NCBI RefSeq assembly: GCF_000730645.1
Contig: NZ_BBIU01000003.1
Span: 49,915 to 113,914, forward strand
Source of the DNA: Pseudomonas parafulva NBRC 16636 = DSM 17004
GTDB taxonomy: Bacteria; Pseudomonadota; Gammaproteobacteria; Pseudomonadales; Pseudomonadaceae
Length of the DNA stretch: 64,000 nucleotides
Direction: 5' to 3'
Positions 39,377 through 48,667 of the stretch are shown in pieces. The position numbers were made by a program, and so were the translations under genes. The notes beneath the pieces were generated by a model, which did no database searches, was not told the DNA's origin, and was given only the letters and a program-made list of their open reading frames with translations. The stretch's first letter is position 1; each line of letters begins with the position of its first letter.

Positions 39377-39470
39377 GTGGTAAACCGGGCTAGAGCGATC
39401 CCGGCAGGCATGACGCCTCCCGCGCACAGCTGCCATAGCTGTGACGCCCCAGGTACATCCGGGTTACCAC
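39377..39470 (-). promoter_or_regulatory. Candidate structured leader of the DUF3077-like gene
   Basis: On the minus strand GTGGTAACCCGG (39470-39459) can pair with CCGGTTTACCAC (39388-39377), 11 of 12 positions. Between them lie a perfect hairpin CACAGCT / AGCTGTG with 5-nt loop (+ strand 39425-39443), AGGC-GTCAT-GCCT, and CCGGG / CCCGG. That makes a closed multi-branch fold of about 94 nt, starting 70 nt upstream of the start codon. No known RNA family is recognised. Confidence 0.55.
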
Positions 39471-39556
39471 ACCCGATCGCCAAGTTATTCGGCGACGGCT
39501 GAAGCCTATGGGTGACGGTTCCCACTGAAAAGGTGATGGCAGGGGACGCGGGTCGT

Positions 39557-39613
39557 AGGGTATTTCCTAAATGGCTGGCCGGACAGCCATTCGGGTAAGA
39601 ATCAGGAAACCCT
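39557..39613. promoter_or_regulatory. Large stem-loop
   Basis: AGGGT..TTCCT (39557-39568) pairs with AGGAAACCCT (39604-39613) with a 2-nt bulge, enclosing a perfect 8-bp inner hairpin AATGGCTG / CAGCCATT with loop GCCGGA (39570-39591). It could end tsaC transcription or be part of the downstream leader. Confidence 0.5.
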
Positions 39614-39663
39614 GACGATCGATCTCACAGGCGAAAACACCATCAAACCGGGCACCTCCGGCA

Positions 39664-40221
39664 TCACCCCGGCCGAACAACTTCCCCGGTCGCCAAGTTA
39701 CGAATCACACTCGGGTTTTTCCGCCCCCCCAACGCACCACCCAGCACCAGGTCCAGCTGGCCGTGGAAATATTGCTCCACCCGCAACCGGGTTTTCGCGG
39801 CCGGGCGCCCGCCAGGGTTGCAGGAAGTGGAGATAAAAGGCCCAACCAACGCGCACAATTCACGCACTACCGGGTGGTCGCTGACCCGCAGGGCAACGGT
39901 GTCGTGCTGGCCCGTCACCCACTCGGGTAGCAGGTCCTGATGGGGCACCAGCCAGGTGTTGGGCCCAGGCCAGGTACTGGCCATTCGGTCAATCCAGTCT
40001 TCAGGAAAGTCTTCGAACAGAAAATCGAACTGGCGGATGTTGTCGGCGATCAGGATCAGCCCTTTATCCACAGGCCGTGACTTGAGCGCCAGCAGGCGAT
40101 ACACCGCGTCCTCGTTCCACGGGTCGCAGCCCAGGCCCCAGACCGCCTCCGTCGGGTAGGCGATCACTGCGCCCGCCCGGATCTCACGTGCGGCTTGTTG
40201 CACACGAAAACTGCTCACCAT
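39664..40221 (-). CDS. tsaC: Threonylcarbamoyl-AMP synthase (TsaC/YrdC)
   Basis: Makes the threonylcarbamoyl-adenylate needed for tRNA t6A37; 185 aa, the short YrdC-type form. Family marks: [32 protein letters not shown] and [11 protein letters not shown]. The ATG at 40221 has TGGAG 8-9 nt upstream, which decides against the longer frame. Clusters with dprA, as in other Pseudomonas. Confidence 0.94.
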   Translation of the reverse strand: MVSSFRVQQAAREIRAGAVIAYPTEAVWGLGCDPWNEDAVYRLLALKSRPVDKGLILIADNIRQFDFLFEDFPEDWIDRMASTWPGPNTWLVPHQDLLPEWVTGQHDTVALRVSDHPVVRELCALVGPFISTSCNPGGRPAAKTRLRVEQYFHGQLDLVLGGALGGRKNPSVIRNLATGEVVRPG

Positions 40222-40262
40222 TGATGTTTCTCCACCTAGGACATTGCTTGGGAGCAGTGTAC

Positions 40263-41360
40263 TTAGCCCACGCGGGCAAACCAACGCCCGGCTTGATTGC
40301 TGACCCGCCCCTGCAGCTCCAGTTCGGTAAGCTGCGCCAGCACATCGGCCAGGGCCTGCTCGCTGCAGTGGGCCAGGCTTTCGGTGGTTTGCGGGGCGGC
40401 GTGCAGCAATGCCAGCAGCGGGTGGTCGAATGCGTCCGTCACTGCCGGTGGCAGGTTCTGCCAGCCTTTGAGGCTGTCCATGATCTGCTCCACGTTCTCC
40501 ACCAACAGCGCGCCGTCGCGAATCAGCTGATGGCAGCCCTTGGCACCGGGGTGGTGAATCGACCCCGGTATGGCGTACACCTCCCGCCCCTGTTCCGCGG
40601 CAAGGCGGGCAGTGATCAGCGAGCCACTGGCCAGGCTGGCCTCTACCACCAGTACCCCCAACGACAAACCGCTGATGATGCGGTTGCGGCGGGGAAAGTT
40701 GCCGGGCTGCGGCCCGGCGTCCAGGGGGTACTCAGAAACCAGTGCACTGCCGCCCTCAATCATCGCCTGCGCCAACTGTACGTGCCGCTGTGGATAAAGT
40801 TTTTGCAAGCCCGTGCCCAGCACCCCGATAGTGGCACCCCCGGCCTGCAACGCAGCCCGATGAGCGGCACCGTCGATGCCAACGGCCAACCCGCTGGTAA
40901 TCACAAAACCTGCCTGCGCCAGGTACCTGGAAAAGGCCCCCGCCGTATCCACAGCAGGTGGCGTGGCACGGCGGCTGCCCACAATCGCCAGCTGTGGGCG
41001 GCTGAGCAAACACGGGTTCCCCGCGACAAAAAGCAGCGGCGGGGCATCGTCGATTTCGGCCAACAGCGGCGGATAACCGTCGCCATCCCACATCAGCAAA
41101 TGCTGCCCAGGCCGCTCCAGCCAGGCCATTGCGGCATGTGCGCCCTCGCGCACCTCGGCACTGCGCCTGGCGTCGATGCTGGCTTGGGGGATGCCCAGTG
41201 AGCGCCAGGCAGAGCCCGGCGCACTCAAGGCGCAGGAGGCACTGCCGAATGCGTCGAGCAGGGTTTTGAAGCGGCGCAGCCCTGTATCGGGCAAGCGGTG
41301 CAGGCGCAACCGCGCCTCGAGCTCGGCGGGTGGGCAGAGCGGAGAATGGCAAACTGGCAT
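40263..41360 (-). CDS. dprA: DNA-processing protein DprA/Smf
   Basis: 365-aa protein that loads RecA on incoming single-stranded DNA during natural transformation. The Rossmann-like SLOG core ([44 protein letters not shown]) is complete, with an N-terminal SAM-like domain and a C-terminal winged helix ([21 protein letters not shown]). Same strand as tsaC, 41 bp apart. Divergent from def. Confidence 0.94.
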   Translation of the reverse strand: MPVCHSPLCPPAELEARLRLHRLPDTGLRRFKTLLDAFGSASCALSAPGSAWRSLGIPQASIDARRSAEVREGAHAAMAWLERPGQHLLMWDGDGYPPLLAEIDDAPPLLFVAGNPCLLSRPQLAIVGSRRATPPAVDTAGAFSRYLAQAGFVITSGLAVGIDGAAHRAALQAGGATIGVLGTGLQKLYPQRHVQLAQAMIEGGSALVSEYPLDAGPQPGNFPRRNRIISGLSLGVLVVEASLASGSLITARLAAEQGREVYAIPGSIHHPGAKGCHQLIRDGALLVENVEQIMDSLKGWQNLPPAVTDAFDHPLLALLHAAPQTTESLAHCSEQALADVLAQLTELELQGRVSNQAGRWFARVG

Positions 41361-41566
41361 AGGGATCGTCCTTGATCTGAATCAGGTTATCTACCCACTA
41401 CAACCTGTGGATAACTCTGTGGGTAATACTTTGAAAAGCTGTCCATTGGCTGGGGGCTATCGAGCCAATAGTCACCCTAGTCGAGCTAGCCAGGTGCCGA
41501 AATCCGCGTTTCCCTTTATTATGTGTGCTCAGTTTTCAACCAAACGCACAGTGACTGCCTGACCTT

Positions 41567-42073
41567 ATGGCCATTCTGAACATTCTCGAATTCCCGGACC
41601 CGCGCCTGCGCACCATCGCCAAACCGGTGACGGCGTTCGACGACGCCCTGCGCCAGCTGATCGATGACATGTTTGAAACCATGTACGAAGCCCCTGGCAT
41701 CGGCCTGGCTGCCACCCAGGTCAACGTGCACCAGCAGGTGGTGGTGATGGACCTCAGCGAAGACCGCAGCGAACCGCGCGTCTTCATCAACCCATCGGTC
41801 GAGGAACTGACCCACGACATGGGCCAGTACCAGGAAGGCTGCCTGTCGGTCCCTGGCTTCTACGAGAACGTCGACCGCCCGCTGCGGGTGCGCATCAAGG
41901 CGCAGGACCGGGACGGCAAACCGTTCGAGCTGGAGTGCGAAGGCCTGCTGGCGGTATGCGTACAGCATGAATTCGACCACCTCAACGGCAAGCTGTTCGT
42001 CGACTACCTGTCGCAGCTCAAGCGCGACCGGATCAAGAAAAAGCTCGAAAAACAGCACCGCCAGCAGGCCTGA
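41567..42073 (+). CDS. def: Peptide deformylase
   Basis: Iron enzyme removing the formyl group from nascent proteins; 168 aa. Motifs [17 protein letters not shown] and HEFDHLNG contain the metal ligands and catalytic Glu. No clear Shine-Dalgarno precedes the ATG. The 206-bp gap to the divergent dprA contains a perfect DnaA-box 9-mer and no gene; the LysM-domain gene seen between def and dprA in P. aeruginosa is not here. Confidence 0.96.
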   Translation: MAILNILEFPDPRLRTIAKPVTAFDDALRQLIDDMFETMYEAPGIGLAATQVNVHQQVVVMDLSEDRSEPRVFINPSVEELTHDMGQYQEGCLSVPGFYENVDRPLRVRIKAQDRDGKPFELECEGLLAVCVQHEFDHLNGKLFVDYLSQLKRDRIKKKLEKQHRQQA

Positions 42074-42087
42074 CCCCCACCTTGCAG

Positions 42088-42118
42088 AAGGCTTGCTCCG
42101 GCAAGCCTTTTTCTTTTT
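42088..42118 (+). terminator. Rho-independent terminator after def
   Basis: AGGCTTGC / GCAAGCCT with a TCCG loop, followed by TTTTCTTTTT. A canonical terminator, with fmt beginning 15 bp later, so fmt may rely on readthrough or its own promoter. Confidence 0.85.
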
Positions 42119-42132
42119 GAAGCGAGAACTCC

Positions 42133-43065
42133 ATGCGCATCGTCTTTGCAGGCACTCCCGAGTTTGCCGCCGAACACCTCAAGGCCCTGCTCGACAGCCC
42201 GTACGAGATCGTGGCCGTCTACACCCAACCTGACCGCCCTGCAGGCCGTGGGCAGAAACTGATGCCCAGCGCGGTGAAGGCGCTGGCCGTGGCCCATGAC
42301 ATCCCGGTGTTCCAGCCGCCGACGCTGCGCAATGCCGAGGCCCAGGCCGAGTTGGCGGCACTGAAGCCCGACCTGATGGTAGTGGTTGCCTATGGCCTGA
42401 TCCTGCCGCAGGCCGTGCTCGATATTCCGCGCCTGGGCTGCATCAACAGCCACGCCTCACTGCTGCCACGCTGGCGCGGTGCAGCGCCCATCCAGCGCGC
42501 CGTGGAAGCCGGCGATGCCGAAAGCGGCGTGACCGTGATGCGCATGGAGGCCGGCCTGGACACCGGGCCAATGCTGCTTAAGGTCGCCACCCCGATCAGC
42601 CCTGAAGACACCGGCGGCAGCTTGCATGACCGCCTGGCCGAGATGGGCCCGCCTGCCGTGATTCAGGCCATTGCCGGGCTGGCCGACGGTTCGCTGCAGG
42701 GTGAAGTGCAGAACGATGCACAGGCCACCTACGCGCACAAGCTGAACAAGGACGAAGCCCGTATCGACTGGCACCGCCCAGCCGTCGAGCTGGAGCGCCT
42801 GGTGCGCGCTTTCAACCCTTGGCCGGTGTGCCACAGCACCCTGGATGGTGAAAGCCTCAAGGTGCTGGCCGCCAATTTATCCACAGGCCAGGGCAACCCG
42901 GGCGAGATCCTGTCCGCCAGCAAGGATGGCCTTGTCGTTGCGTGCGGTGACCAGGCCCTGAGCCTGACCCGCGTGCAGCTGCCGGGTGGCAAGGCCTTGA
43001 ACTTCAGCGACCTGTTCAACAGCCGCCGCGAGAAGTTCGCCGCCGGCAAGGTGCTGGGCCAATGA
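42133..43065 (+). CDS. fmt: Methionyl-tRNA formyltransferase
   Basis: Formylates initiator Met-tRNA; 310 aa. The N-terminal Rossmann formyltransferase domain holds the catalytic NxHxS/D set ([19 protein letters not shown]), and the C-terminal OB-fold domain follows. Overlaps rsmB by 4 bp (ATGA). Confidence 0.96.
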   Translation: MRIVFAGTPEFAAEHLKALLDSPYEIVAVYTQPDRPAGRGQKLMPSAVKALAVAHDIPVFQPPTLRNAEAQAELAALKPDLMVVVAYGLILPQAVLDIPRLGCINSHASLLPRWRGAAPIQRAVEAGDAESGVTVMRMEAGLDTGPMLLKVATPISPEDTGGSLHDRLAEMGPPAVIQAIAGLADGSLQGEVQNDAQATYAHKLNKDEARIDWHRPAVELERLVRAFNPWPVCHSTLDGESLKVLAANLSTGQGNPGEILSASKDGLVVACGDQALSLTRVQLPGGKALNFSDLFNSRREKFAAGKVLGQ

Positions 43066-44372
43066 ACCCTCGCCTCGCCGCCGCCCGTGCGCTGGCCGCT
43101 GTACTCAGCGGCAAGGCTTCGCTCAACAGCTCACTGCCGGCCCAGCTGGACAAGGTGGATGAGCGCGACCGCGGGCTGACTCAGGACCTGGCATTCGGCA
43201 CTGCACGCTGGCAGCCCAGGCTGGAACTGCTGGCCGCCCAGTTGCTGCAAAAGCCCTTCAAGGCCGCCGATGTCGATGTGCAGGCCCTGTTATTGGTGGG
43301 CCTGTATCAGCTGTTCCATACCCGTATTCCCGCCCACGCGGCCATTGGCGAAACCGTTGGCTGCGCCGACAAGCTAAAAAAGCCTTGGGCCAAGGCACTG
43401 CTCAATGCCGTGCTGCGCCGGGCACAGCGCGAAGGTGAAGCACTGCTGGCTGACATGCAGCGCGACCCGGTGGTGCGTACCGCGCACCCGCGCTGGCTGC
43501 AAAAGGCCCTGAAGGCCTTCTGGCCTGAGCAATGGGAAGCCATCTGCGCCGCCAACAACGCCCACCCGCCGATGATCCTGCGGGCCAACCGCCGCCACCA
43601 CAGCCGCGACGCGTACCTGGCATTGCTGGGTGAGGCTGGCATCAGCGCCAGCCCTTGCGTGTACAGCCGTGACGGCATCGTGCTGGCCGAAGCGTGCGAC
43701 GTGCGCAGCCTGCCAGGCTTCGCCGAGGGCTGGGTGAGCGTACAGGACGAAGCCGCACAACTGGCCGCCGACCTGCTGGAACTGGCCCCTGGCCAGCGCG
43801 TGCTCGATGCCTGCTGCGCCCCGGGCGGCAAGACGTGCCACCTGCTGGAAGCCGAGGCCGGGCTGGGCCACGTGGTCGCCGTCGATCTGGAAGCCAAGCG
43901 CCTGACGCGCGTGCGCGAAAACCTCGAGCGCCTGCAACTTCAGGCCGAGCTGATCGCCTGCGATGCCCGCGACACGGCCAGCTGGTGGGACGGCAAGCCG
44001 TTCCAGCGCATCTTGCTGGATGCACCGTGCTCGGCCACCGGCGTGATCCGCCGCCACCCGGACATCAAGCTCACCCGCCAGGCCGATGACATTCCGGCAC
44101 TCGCCGCTTTGCAAGGCGAGCTGCTCGACGCCTTGTGGCCCACCCTGGAAGTGGGGGGCATGCTGTTGTACGCCACCTGCTCCAGCTTGCCGACCGAGAA
44201 CACCGAGGTAATCGACGCCTTCCTGGCGCGCACCCCGGGTGCCCGCGAGCTGGACCTGGCCACCCAAGCCGGCCTGCGCCAGCCCCACGGCCGCCAGTTG
44301 CTGGCCCAGGAAGGCGGCCACGATGGCTTCTACTATGCCAAGCTGATCAAGATCGCCGCCGCGCGCGATTAA
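43062..44372 (+). CDS. rsmB: 16S rRNA m5C967 methyltransferase RsmB (Fmu/Sun)
   Basis: 436-aa protein with an N-terminal NusB-like RNA-binding domain and a C-terminal SAM methyltransferase. SAM loop is [15 protein letters not shown]; the two catalytic Cys are in LDAPCSATG and YATCSS. Coupled to fmt. Confidence 0.95.
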   Translation: MNPRLAAARALAAVLSGKASLNSSLPAQLDKVDERDRGLTQDLAFGTARWQPRLELLAAQLLQKPFKAADVDVQALLLVGLYQLFHTRIPAHAAIGETVGCADKLKKPWAKALLNAVLRRAQREGEALLADMQRDPVVRTAHPRWLQKALKAFWPEQWEAICAANNAHPPMILRANRRHHSRDAYLALLGEAGISASPCVYSRDGIVLAEACDVRSLPGFAEGWVSVQDEAAQLAADLLELAPGQRVLDACCAPGGKTCHLLEAEAGLGHVVAVDLEAKRLTRVRENLERLQLQAELIACDARDTASWWDGKPFQRILLDAPCSATGVIRRHPDIKLTRQADDIPALAALQGELLDALWPTLEVGGMLLYATCSSLPTENTEVIDAFLARTPGARELDLATQAGLRQPHGRQLLAQEGGHDGFYYAKLIKIAAARD

Positions 44373-44395
44373 GCACAACGGGTAGGGAGTAGCGG

Positions 44396-45769
44396 ATGAA
44401 GATCATCATCCTCGGCGCTGGCCAGGTAGGCGGTACCCTGGCCGAGCACCTGGCCAGCGAGGCCAACGACATCACCGTGGTGGACACCGACGGTGACCGC
44501 CTGCGCGACCTGGGCGACCGCCTGGACATCCGCACCGTACAGGGCCGCGGCTCGCTGCCCACGGTGCTGCGCCAGGCTGGCGCCGACGATGCCGACATGC
44601 TGGTGGCGGTCACCAACAGCGACGAAACCAACATGGTGGCGTGCCAGGTGGCCTACTCGCTGTTCCACACCCCCACCAAGATCGCCCGGGTGCGTGAAAC
44701 GGCTTACCTCACCCGCGAAGAGTTGTTCGACAACGACCACATCCCCGTGGATGTGCTGATCAGCCCCGAACAGGTGGTTACCAACTACATCAAGCGCCTG
44801 ATCGAGCACCCAGGCTCCCTGCAGGTGATCGACTTCGCCGAAGGCAAAGCGCAGTTAGTCGCAGTGAAGGCCTACTACGGCGGGCCGCTGGTAGGCCAGC
44901 AATTGCGCCAGATTCGCGCCCACATGCCCAGCGTCGACACCCGGGTGGCGGCCATCTTCCGCCGCGACCGCCCGATCACGCCGCGAGGCGATACGGTGAT
45001 CGAGGCCGACGACGAGGTGTTCTTCATTGCCGCGAAAAAAGACATTCGCGCCGTGATGGGCGAGCTGCGACGTATCGATGAAACCAACAAGCGCGTGGTC
45101 ATTGCGGGCGGCGGGCAGATTGGCGAGCGCCTGGCCGAGGCCATCGAAAGCCGTTACCAGGTAAAGATCATCGAGATGAACCCGGCCCGCTGTCGGTACC
45201 TGTCCGACAACCTGGATAGCACCGTAGTGCTACAGGGCAGCGCCTCTGACAAAGACCTGATGCTGGAAGAAAACATCGCCGATGCGGATATTTTTCTGGC
45301 CCTGACCAACGACGACGAAGCCAACATCATGTCGTCGCTGCTGGCCAAGCGCCTGGGCGCGCGCAAGGTGATGACCATCATCAACAACCCGGCCTACGTC
45401 GACCTGGTGCAGGGCGGTGAAATCGACATCGCCATCAGCCCGCAGCTGGCCACCATCGGCACCTTGCTGGCCCATGTGCGCCGGGGCGACATCGTCAGCG
45501 TGCACTCCCTGCGCCGTGGCGCTGCCGAGGCCATCGAGGCGGTGGCCCATGGTGATTCCAAGTCGAGCAAGGTGGTTGGCAAGGCCATCGAAGCCATCGA
45601 CCTGCCGCCCGGCACCACCATTGGCGCCATCATCCGTGACGAAGGCGTGCTCATTGCCCATGACGCGACGGTGATCGAGTCCGGGGACCATGTGATCCTG
45701 TTCGTTGTGGATAAAAAGCATATTCGCGATGTGGAGAAGCTGTTCCACGTTGGCTTGAGTTTCTTCTAG
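44396..45769 (+). CDS. trkA: Trk potassium uptake regulator TrkA
   Basis: 457-aa peripheral NAD(H)-binding subunit that gates TrkH/TrkG potassium channels. Two tandem RCK units, each with a Rossmann loop ([13 protein letters not shown] and [13 protein letters not shown]) and a TrkA-C domain. GGTAGGGAG precedes the ATG. The potassium channel subunit is not in the window. Confidence 0.95.
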   Translation: MKIIILGAGQVGGTLAEHLASEANDITVVDTDGDRLRDLGDRLDIRTVQGRGSLPTVLRQAGADDADMLVAVTNSDETNMVACQVAYSLFHTPTKIARVRETAYLTREELFDNDHIPVDVLISPEQVVTNYIKRLIEHPGSLQVIDFAEGKAQLVAVKAYYGGPLVGQQLRQIRAHMPSVDTRVAAIFRRDRPITPRGDTVIEADDEVFFIAAKKDIRAVMGELRRIDETNKRVVIAGGGQIGERLAEAIESRYQVKIIEMNPARCRYLSDNLDSTVVLQGSASDKDLMLEENIADADIFLALTNDDEANIMSSLLAKRLGARKVMTIINNPAYVDLVQGGEIDIAISPQLATIGTLLAHVRRGDIVSVHSLRRGAAEAIEAVAHGDSKSSKVVGKAIEAIDLPPGTTIGAIIRDEGVLIAHDATVIESGDHVILFVVDKKHIRDVEKLFHVGLSFF

Positions 45770-45780
45770 GAGCGGGGCAC

Positions 45781-46119
45781 ATGCGTGAGTCACTGGAAAA
45801 GATGCTGGCCAAGGGTGTGGATAACCCGCTGCTGAGGTTTGGCCTGGGCAAGGCCTGGCTGGATGAAGGCAACAGCGCAGAGGCGGCCGTTCACCTGGCG
45901 GTGTGTGTGCAGCAGGACCCGAAGTACTCCGCAGCCTGGAAGCTGCTGGGCAAGGCGTACCAGTTGCAGGGCGACCTGCCGGCGGCGCGCAAGGCCTGGG
46001 AGGACGGGATGGTGGCGGCACAGGCCCATGGGGACAAGCAGGCCGAGAAAGAGATGACGGTGTTTCTGAAGAAACTCGATAAAGCAGCGGGTAACGCGGA
46101 CCCAGTGGGGGCGGGTTAA
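45781..46119 (+). CDS. Tetratricopeptide-repeat protein
   Basis: 112-aa soluble protein with about two TPR units (AAVHLAVCVQQDPKYSAAWKL and YQLQGDLPAARKAWEDG, each split here). Starts 11 bp after trkA with GGAG upstream, so probably co-transcribed. Function unknown. Its TAA stop is inside a perfect palindrome. Confidence 0.88.
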   Translation: MRESLEKMLAKGVDNPLLRFGLGKAWLDEGNSAEAAVHLAVCVQQDPKYSAAWKLLGKAYQLQGDLPAARKAWEDGMVAAQAHGDKQAEKEMTVFLKKLDKAAGNADPVGAG

Positions 46120-46135
46120 CCCGCCCCCACTGGGT
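46100..46135. terminator. Perfect 36-bp palindrome spanning the TPR-gene stop codon
   Basis: ACCCAGTGGGGGCGGGTT is followed directly by its exact reverse complement, the centre being TTAA, which holds the stop codon. It sits between convergent genes and could terminate both. A cruciform with essentially no loop is unusual; as RNA the hairpin would include the last codons of the gene. Confidence 0.65.
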
Positions 46136-46155
46136 ATCGGCTACAGCAGGCTGAC

Positions 46156-47043
46156 TCAATACCAGCGCGGTTCGCCTTCCGGGCGCTTCTTGAAGCGCTT
46201 CATGCTCCACATGTACTGGCTGGGGTACTCGCGCACATAACGCTCCACCACCTTGCTCATCGCCGCCGCCGACACGTTCACATCGGTGCTGTACATGTCC
46301 TGCGGGGCTGCCTCCAGGAACACCTTGAAGCCCGAACCGTCGGGCAGGCGCAGCGCATGCAGGAACACCCCCACCGCCTTGCCGCCGGCCAGCATGTTCG
46401 GCACAAACTTGCTGGTCAGCGCCTGGGTGCCGAGAAACGGCACGAACACGCCTGCCGATTCCGCAGGCTCTGGGTCGGCCGGGATACCCACCTGGCCGCC
46501 ACGGCGCACTTCCTTGATCACGCTCAGGATGCCTTCCTTGGTCGACGGCGCCACGCGGTTGCCCATCTGCACCCGTTGCTCGCGCAGCAGGTCGTCCACC
46601 GCCTTGAGCTTGGGCGGGCGGTAGAAAATGATCGGTTTGCACTGGTTGCAATAGAAGTGGTTGAGCACCTCCCAGTTGCCCAGGTGGCTGGTGATGCCAA
46701 CCACCCCTTTGCCCGAAGCCAGGGCCTGCTGCAGTACTTCCAGGCCATGCACTTCTTTCACCAGGTCCAGGGAGCGCTGCGGTGGCCAGATCCATGCACA
46801 GGCGCTTTCGACGAAGGACTTGCCGATGTCACGCAGTGCCTGGCCAACCAGTTGCTCACGGGCAACCGGGTCCATTTCCGGGAAGCATTTGGCCAGGTTG
46901 ATGCGCACCACATTGCGCGACCCGTTGGGCACTTTCCACATCAGCCAGCCGATACCAGCGCCCACGCGCTGCACAGCGCCCCAGGGTAGCTTGGCGAACA
47001 GGCGCAGCACCCCGACCATCAGGGCGCCCTTGAACTTTTCCAC
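46156..47043 (-). CDS. lpxL: Lipid A lauroyl acyltransferase-family protein (LpxL/HtrB)
   Basis: 295-aa inner-membrane late acyltransferase that adds a secondary acyl chain to lipid A. One N-terminal hydrophobic segment, then the HX4E catalytic motif (TSHLGNWEVL), and the PADPEPAESAGVFVPFLG region. The exact acyl position (lauroyl or other) cannot be told. Confidence 0.9.
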   Translation of the reverse strand: MEKFKGALMVGVLRLFAKLPWGAVQRVGAGIGWLMWKVPNGSRNVVRINLAKCFPEMDPVAREQLVGQALRDIGKSFVESACAWIWPPQRSLDLVKEVHGLEVLQQALASGKGVVGITSHLGNWEVLNHFYCNQCKPIIFYRPPKLKAVDDLLREQRVQMGNRVAPSTKEGILSVIKEVRRGGQVGIPADPEPAESAGVFVPFLGTQALTSKFVPNMLAGGKAVGVFLHALRLPDGSGFKVFLEAAPQDMYSTDVNVSAAAMSKVVERYVREYPSQYMWSMKRFKKRPEGEPRWY

Positions 47044-47084
47044 AGGCTAATTCCTTATTTCAGCAAGGCGCGCATTGTAACCCT

Positions 47085-47636
47085 TCAGCGGCACAAGGCG
47101 GGGTAGCGATCACAATCGGTGGTGTGGTCCATGACCATGCCGGTGGCCTGCATGAAGGCGTAACAGATGGTGGGCCCGACAAACGTGAAGCCGGCTTTCT
47201 GCAGCGCCTTGCTCATCGCTTTGGCTTCCTCGGTCACGGCAGGTATGTCGCTGCGCCCGGTGAAATGGTTGATTTTCGGTTCACCGCCCACGAACGACCA
47301 TAGCCATTGGCCGGGGTTATCCACAGCCAGCCAGGCCTGAGCGTTGCGCCGGGCGGCCTTGAGCTTGAGGCGGTTACGAATGATGCCGGCGTCCTGCATC
47401 AGTACGTCGATGCGGTCGTCGTCCATGGCCGCCAGTTTCACCGGGTCGAAGCCATACAGCACCTCGCGGTAACGCTCGCGCTTGCGCAGCACGGTGATCC
47501 ACGAAAGGCCAGCCTGGAACCCTTCGAGCAAAAGCATCTCGAAGAGCAACGCCGGGTCACGCTGGGGTGTCCCCCATTCCTGGTCGTGGTAGGCCTGGTA
47601 CAACGGGTCGTCGGTACACCAAAAGCAGCGTGGCAT
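47085..47636 (-). CDS. tag: DNA-3-methyladenine glycosylase I
   Basis: 183-aa base-excision-repair enzyme removing 3-methyladenine. The N-terminal zinc-site Cys (RCFWC), the catalytic helix-hairpin region (FEMLLLEGFQAGLSW) and the zinc-binding His/Cys near the end (HTTDCDRYPALC) are all visible. Divergent from glyQ. Confidence 0.94.
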   Translation of the reverse strand: MPRCFWCTDDPLYQAYHDQEWGTPQRDPALLFEMLLLEGFQAGLSWITVLRKRERYREVLYGFDPVKLAAMDDDRIDVLMQDAGIIRNRLKLKAARRNAQAWLAVDNPGQWLWSFVGGEPKINHFTGRSDIPAVTEEAKAMSKALQKAGFTFVGPTICYAFMQATGMVMDHTTDCDRYPALCR

Positions 47637-47719
47637 AAGGCTCCAATGAGTAGAGGGCGAGGCGAATCAGGTTATACTCCCGCTCTTTACATCCGCATCC
47701 CCAGATACAGGTGAATTTC

Positions 47720-48667
47720 GTGAGCCAGCCTACGCCAGCCGTGCGTACCTTCCAAGACCTGATCCTCGCCCTGCAGAACTACTGGGCCGAGCAAGGTTGT
47801 GTGGTGCTTCAGCCCTACGATATGGAAGTAGGCGCCGGCACTTTCCACACCGCCACGTTCCTGCGCGCCATCGGCCCAGAAACCTGGAACGCCGCCTACG
47901 TGCAGCCTAGCCGTCGCCCTGCCGACGGGCGGTATGGCGAGAACCCCAACCGCCTGCAGCACTACTACCAGTTCCAGGTAGTGCTCAAGCCCAACCCGGC
48001 CAACTTCCAGGAGCTGTACCTCGGCTCGCTGAAAGCCATCGGCCTGGACCCGCTGGTGCACGACATCCGCTTCGTCGAGGATAACTGGGAATCGCCAACC
48101 CTCGGCGCCTGGGGCCTGGGCTGGGAAATCTGGCTCAACGGCATGGAAGTCACCCAGTTCACCTACTTCCAGCAGGTAGGCGGCATCGAGTGCTACCCGG
48201 TTACCGGTGAAATCACCTATGGCCTCGAGCGCCTGGCCATGTACATCCAGGGTGTGGATTCGGTGTACGACCTGGTCTGGGCCGACGGCCCGTTCGGCAA
48301 GGTCAGCTACGGCGACGTGTTCCACCAGAACGAAGTGGAGCAGTCCACCTACAACTTCGAACACGCCAATGTGGAAAAACTGTTCGAGCTGTTCGACTTC
48401 TACGAGAGCGAAGCCAACCGCCTGATCAAGCTGGAGCTGCCGCTGCCGACCTACGAAATGGTGCTGAAGGCTTCTCACACCTTCAACCTGCTGGACGCCC
48501 GCCGCGCCATCTCGGTGACCGAGCGCCAGCGCTACATCCTGCGTGTGCGTACCCTGGCCCGGGACGTGGCGCAAAGCTATCTGCAAGCCCGCGCACGCCT
48601 GGGCTTCCCGATGGCCACCCCTGAACTGCGTGACGAAGTGTTGGCTAAGCTGGAGGCTGCACAATGA
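47720..48667 (+). CDS. glyQ: Glycyl-tRNA synthetase alpha subunit
   Basis: 315-aa class II aminoacyl-tRNA synthetase subunit; motifs [20 protein letters not shown] and [10 protein letters not shown] are intact. I chose the GTG at 47720 ([13 protein letters not shown]) because AGGTGA sits about 6 nt upstream and the length fits; a GTG at 47711 is inside that ribosome site. Overlaps glyS by 4 bp. Confidence 0.96.
   Translation: MSQPTPAVRTFQDLILALQNYWAEQGCVVLQPYDMEVGAGTFHTATFLRAIGPETWNAAYVQPSRRPADGRYGENPNRLQHYYQFQVVLKPNPANFQELYLGSLKAIGLDPLVHDIRFVEDNWESPTLGAWGLGWEIWLNGMEVTQFTYFQQVGGIECYPVTGEITYGLERLAMYIQGVDSVYDLVWADGPFGKVSYGDVFHQNEVEQSTYNFEHANVEKLFELFDFYESEANRLIKLELPLPTYEMVLKASHTFNLLDARRAISVTERQRYILRVRTLARDVAQSYLQARARLGFPMATPELRDEVLAKLEAAQ

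Larger units (their letters stand above)
39308..39663 (-). other. Structured intergenic region between tsaC and the DUF3077-like gene
   Basis: 356 bp without a convincing gene. It lies downstream of tsaC and upstream of the DUF3077-like gene on the same strand, so it would be transcribed as a 3' or 5' UTR. It holds at least two multi-stem folds, annotated separately. A short frame of 22 codons overlaps the first fold, but there is no evidence that it is translated. Confidence 0.7.
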
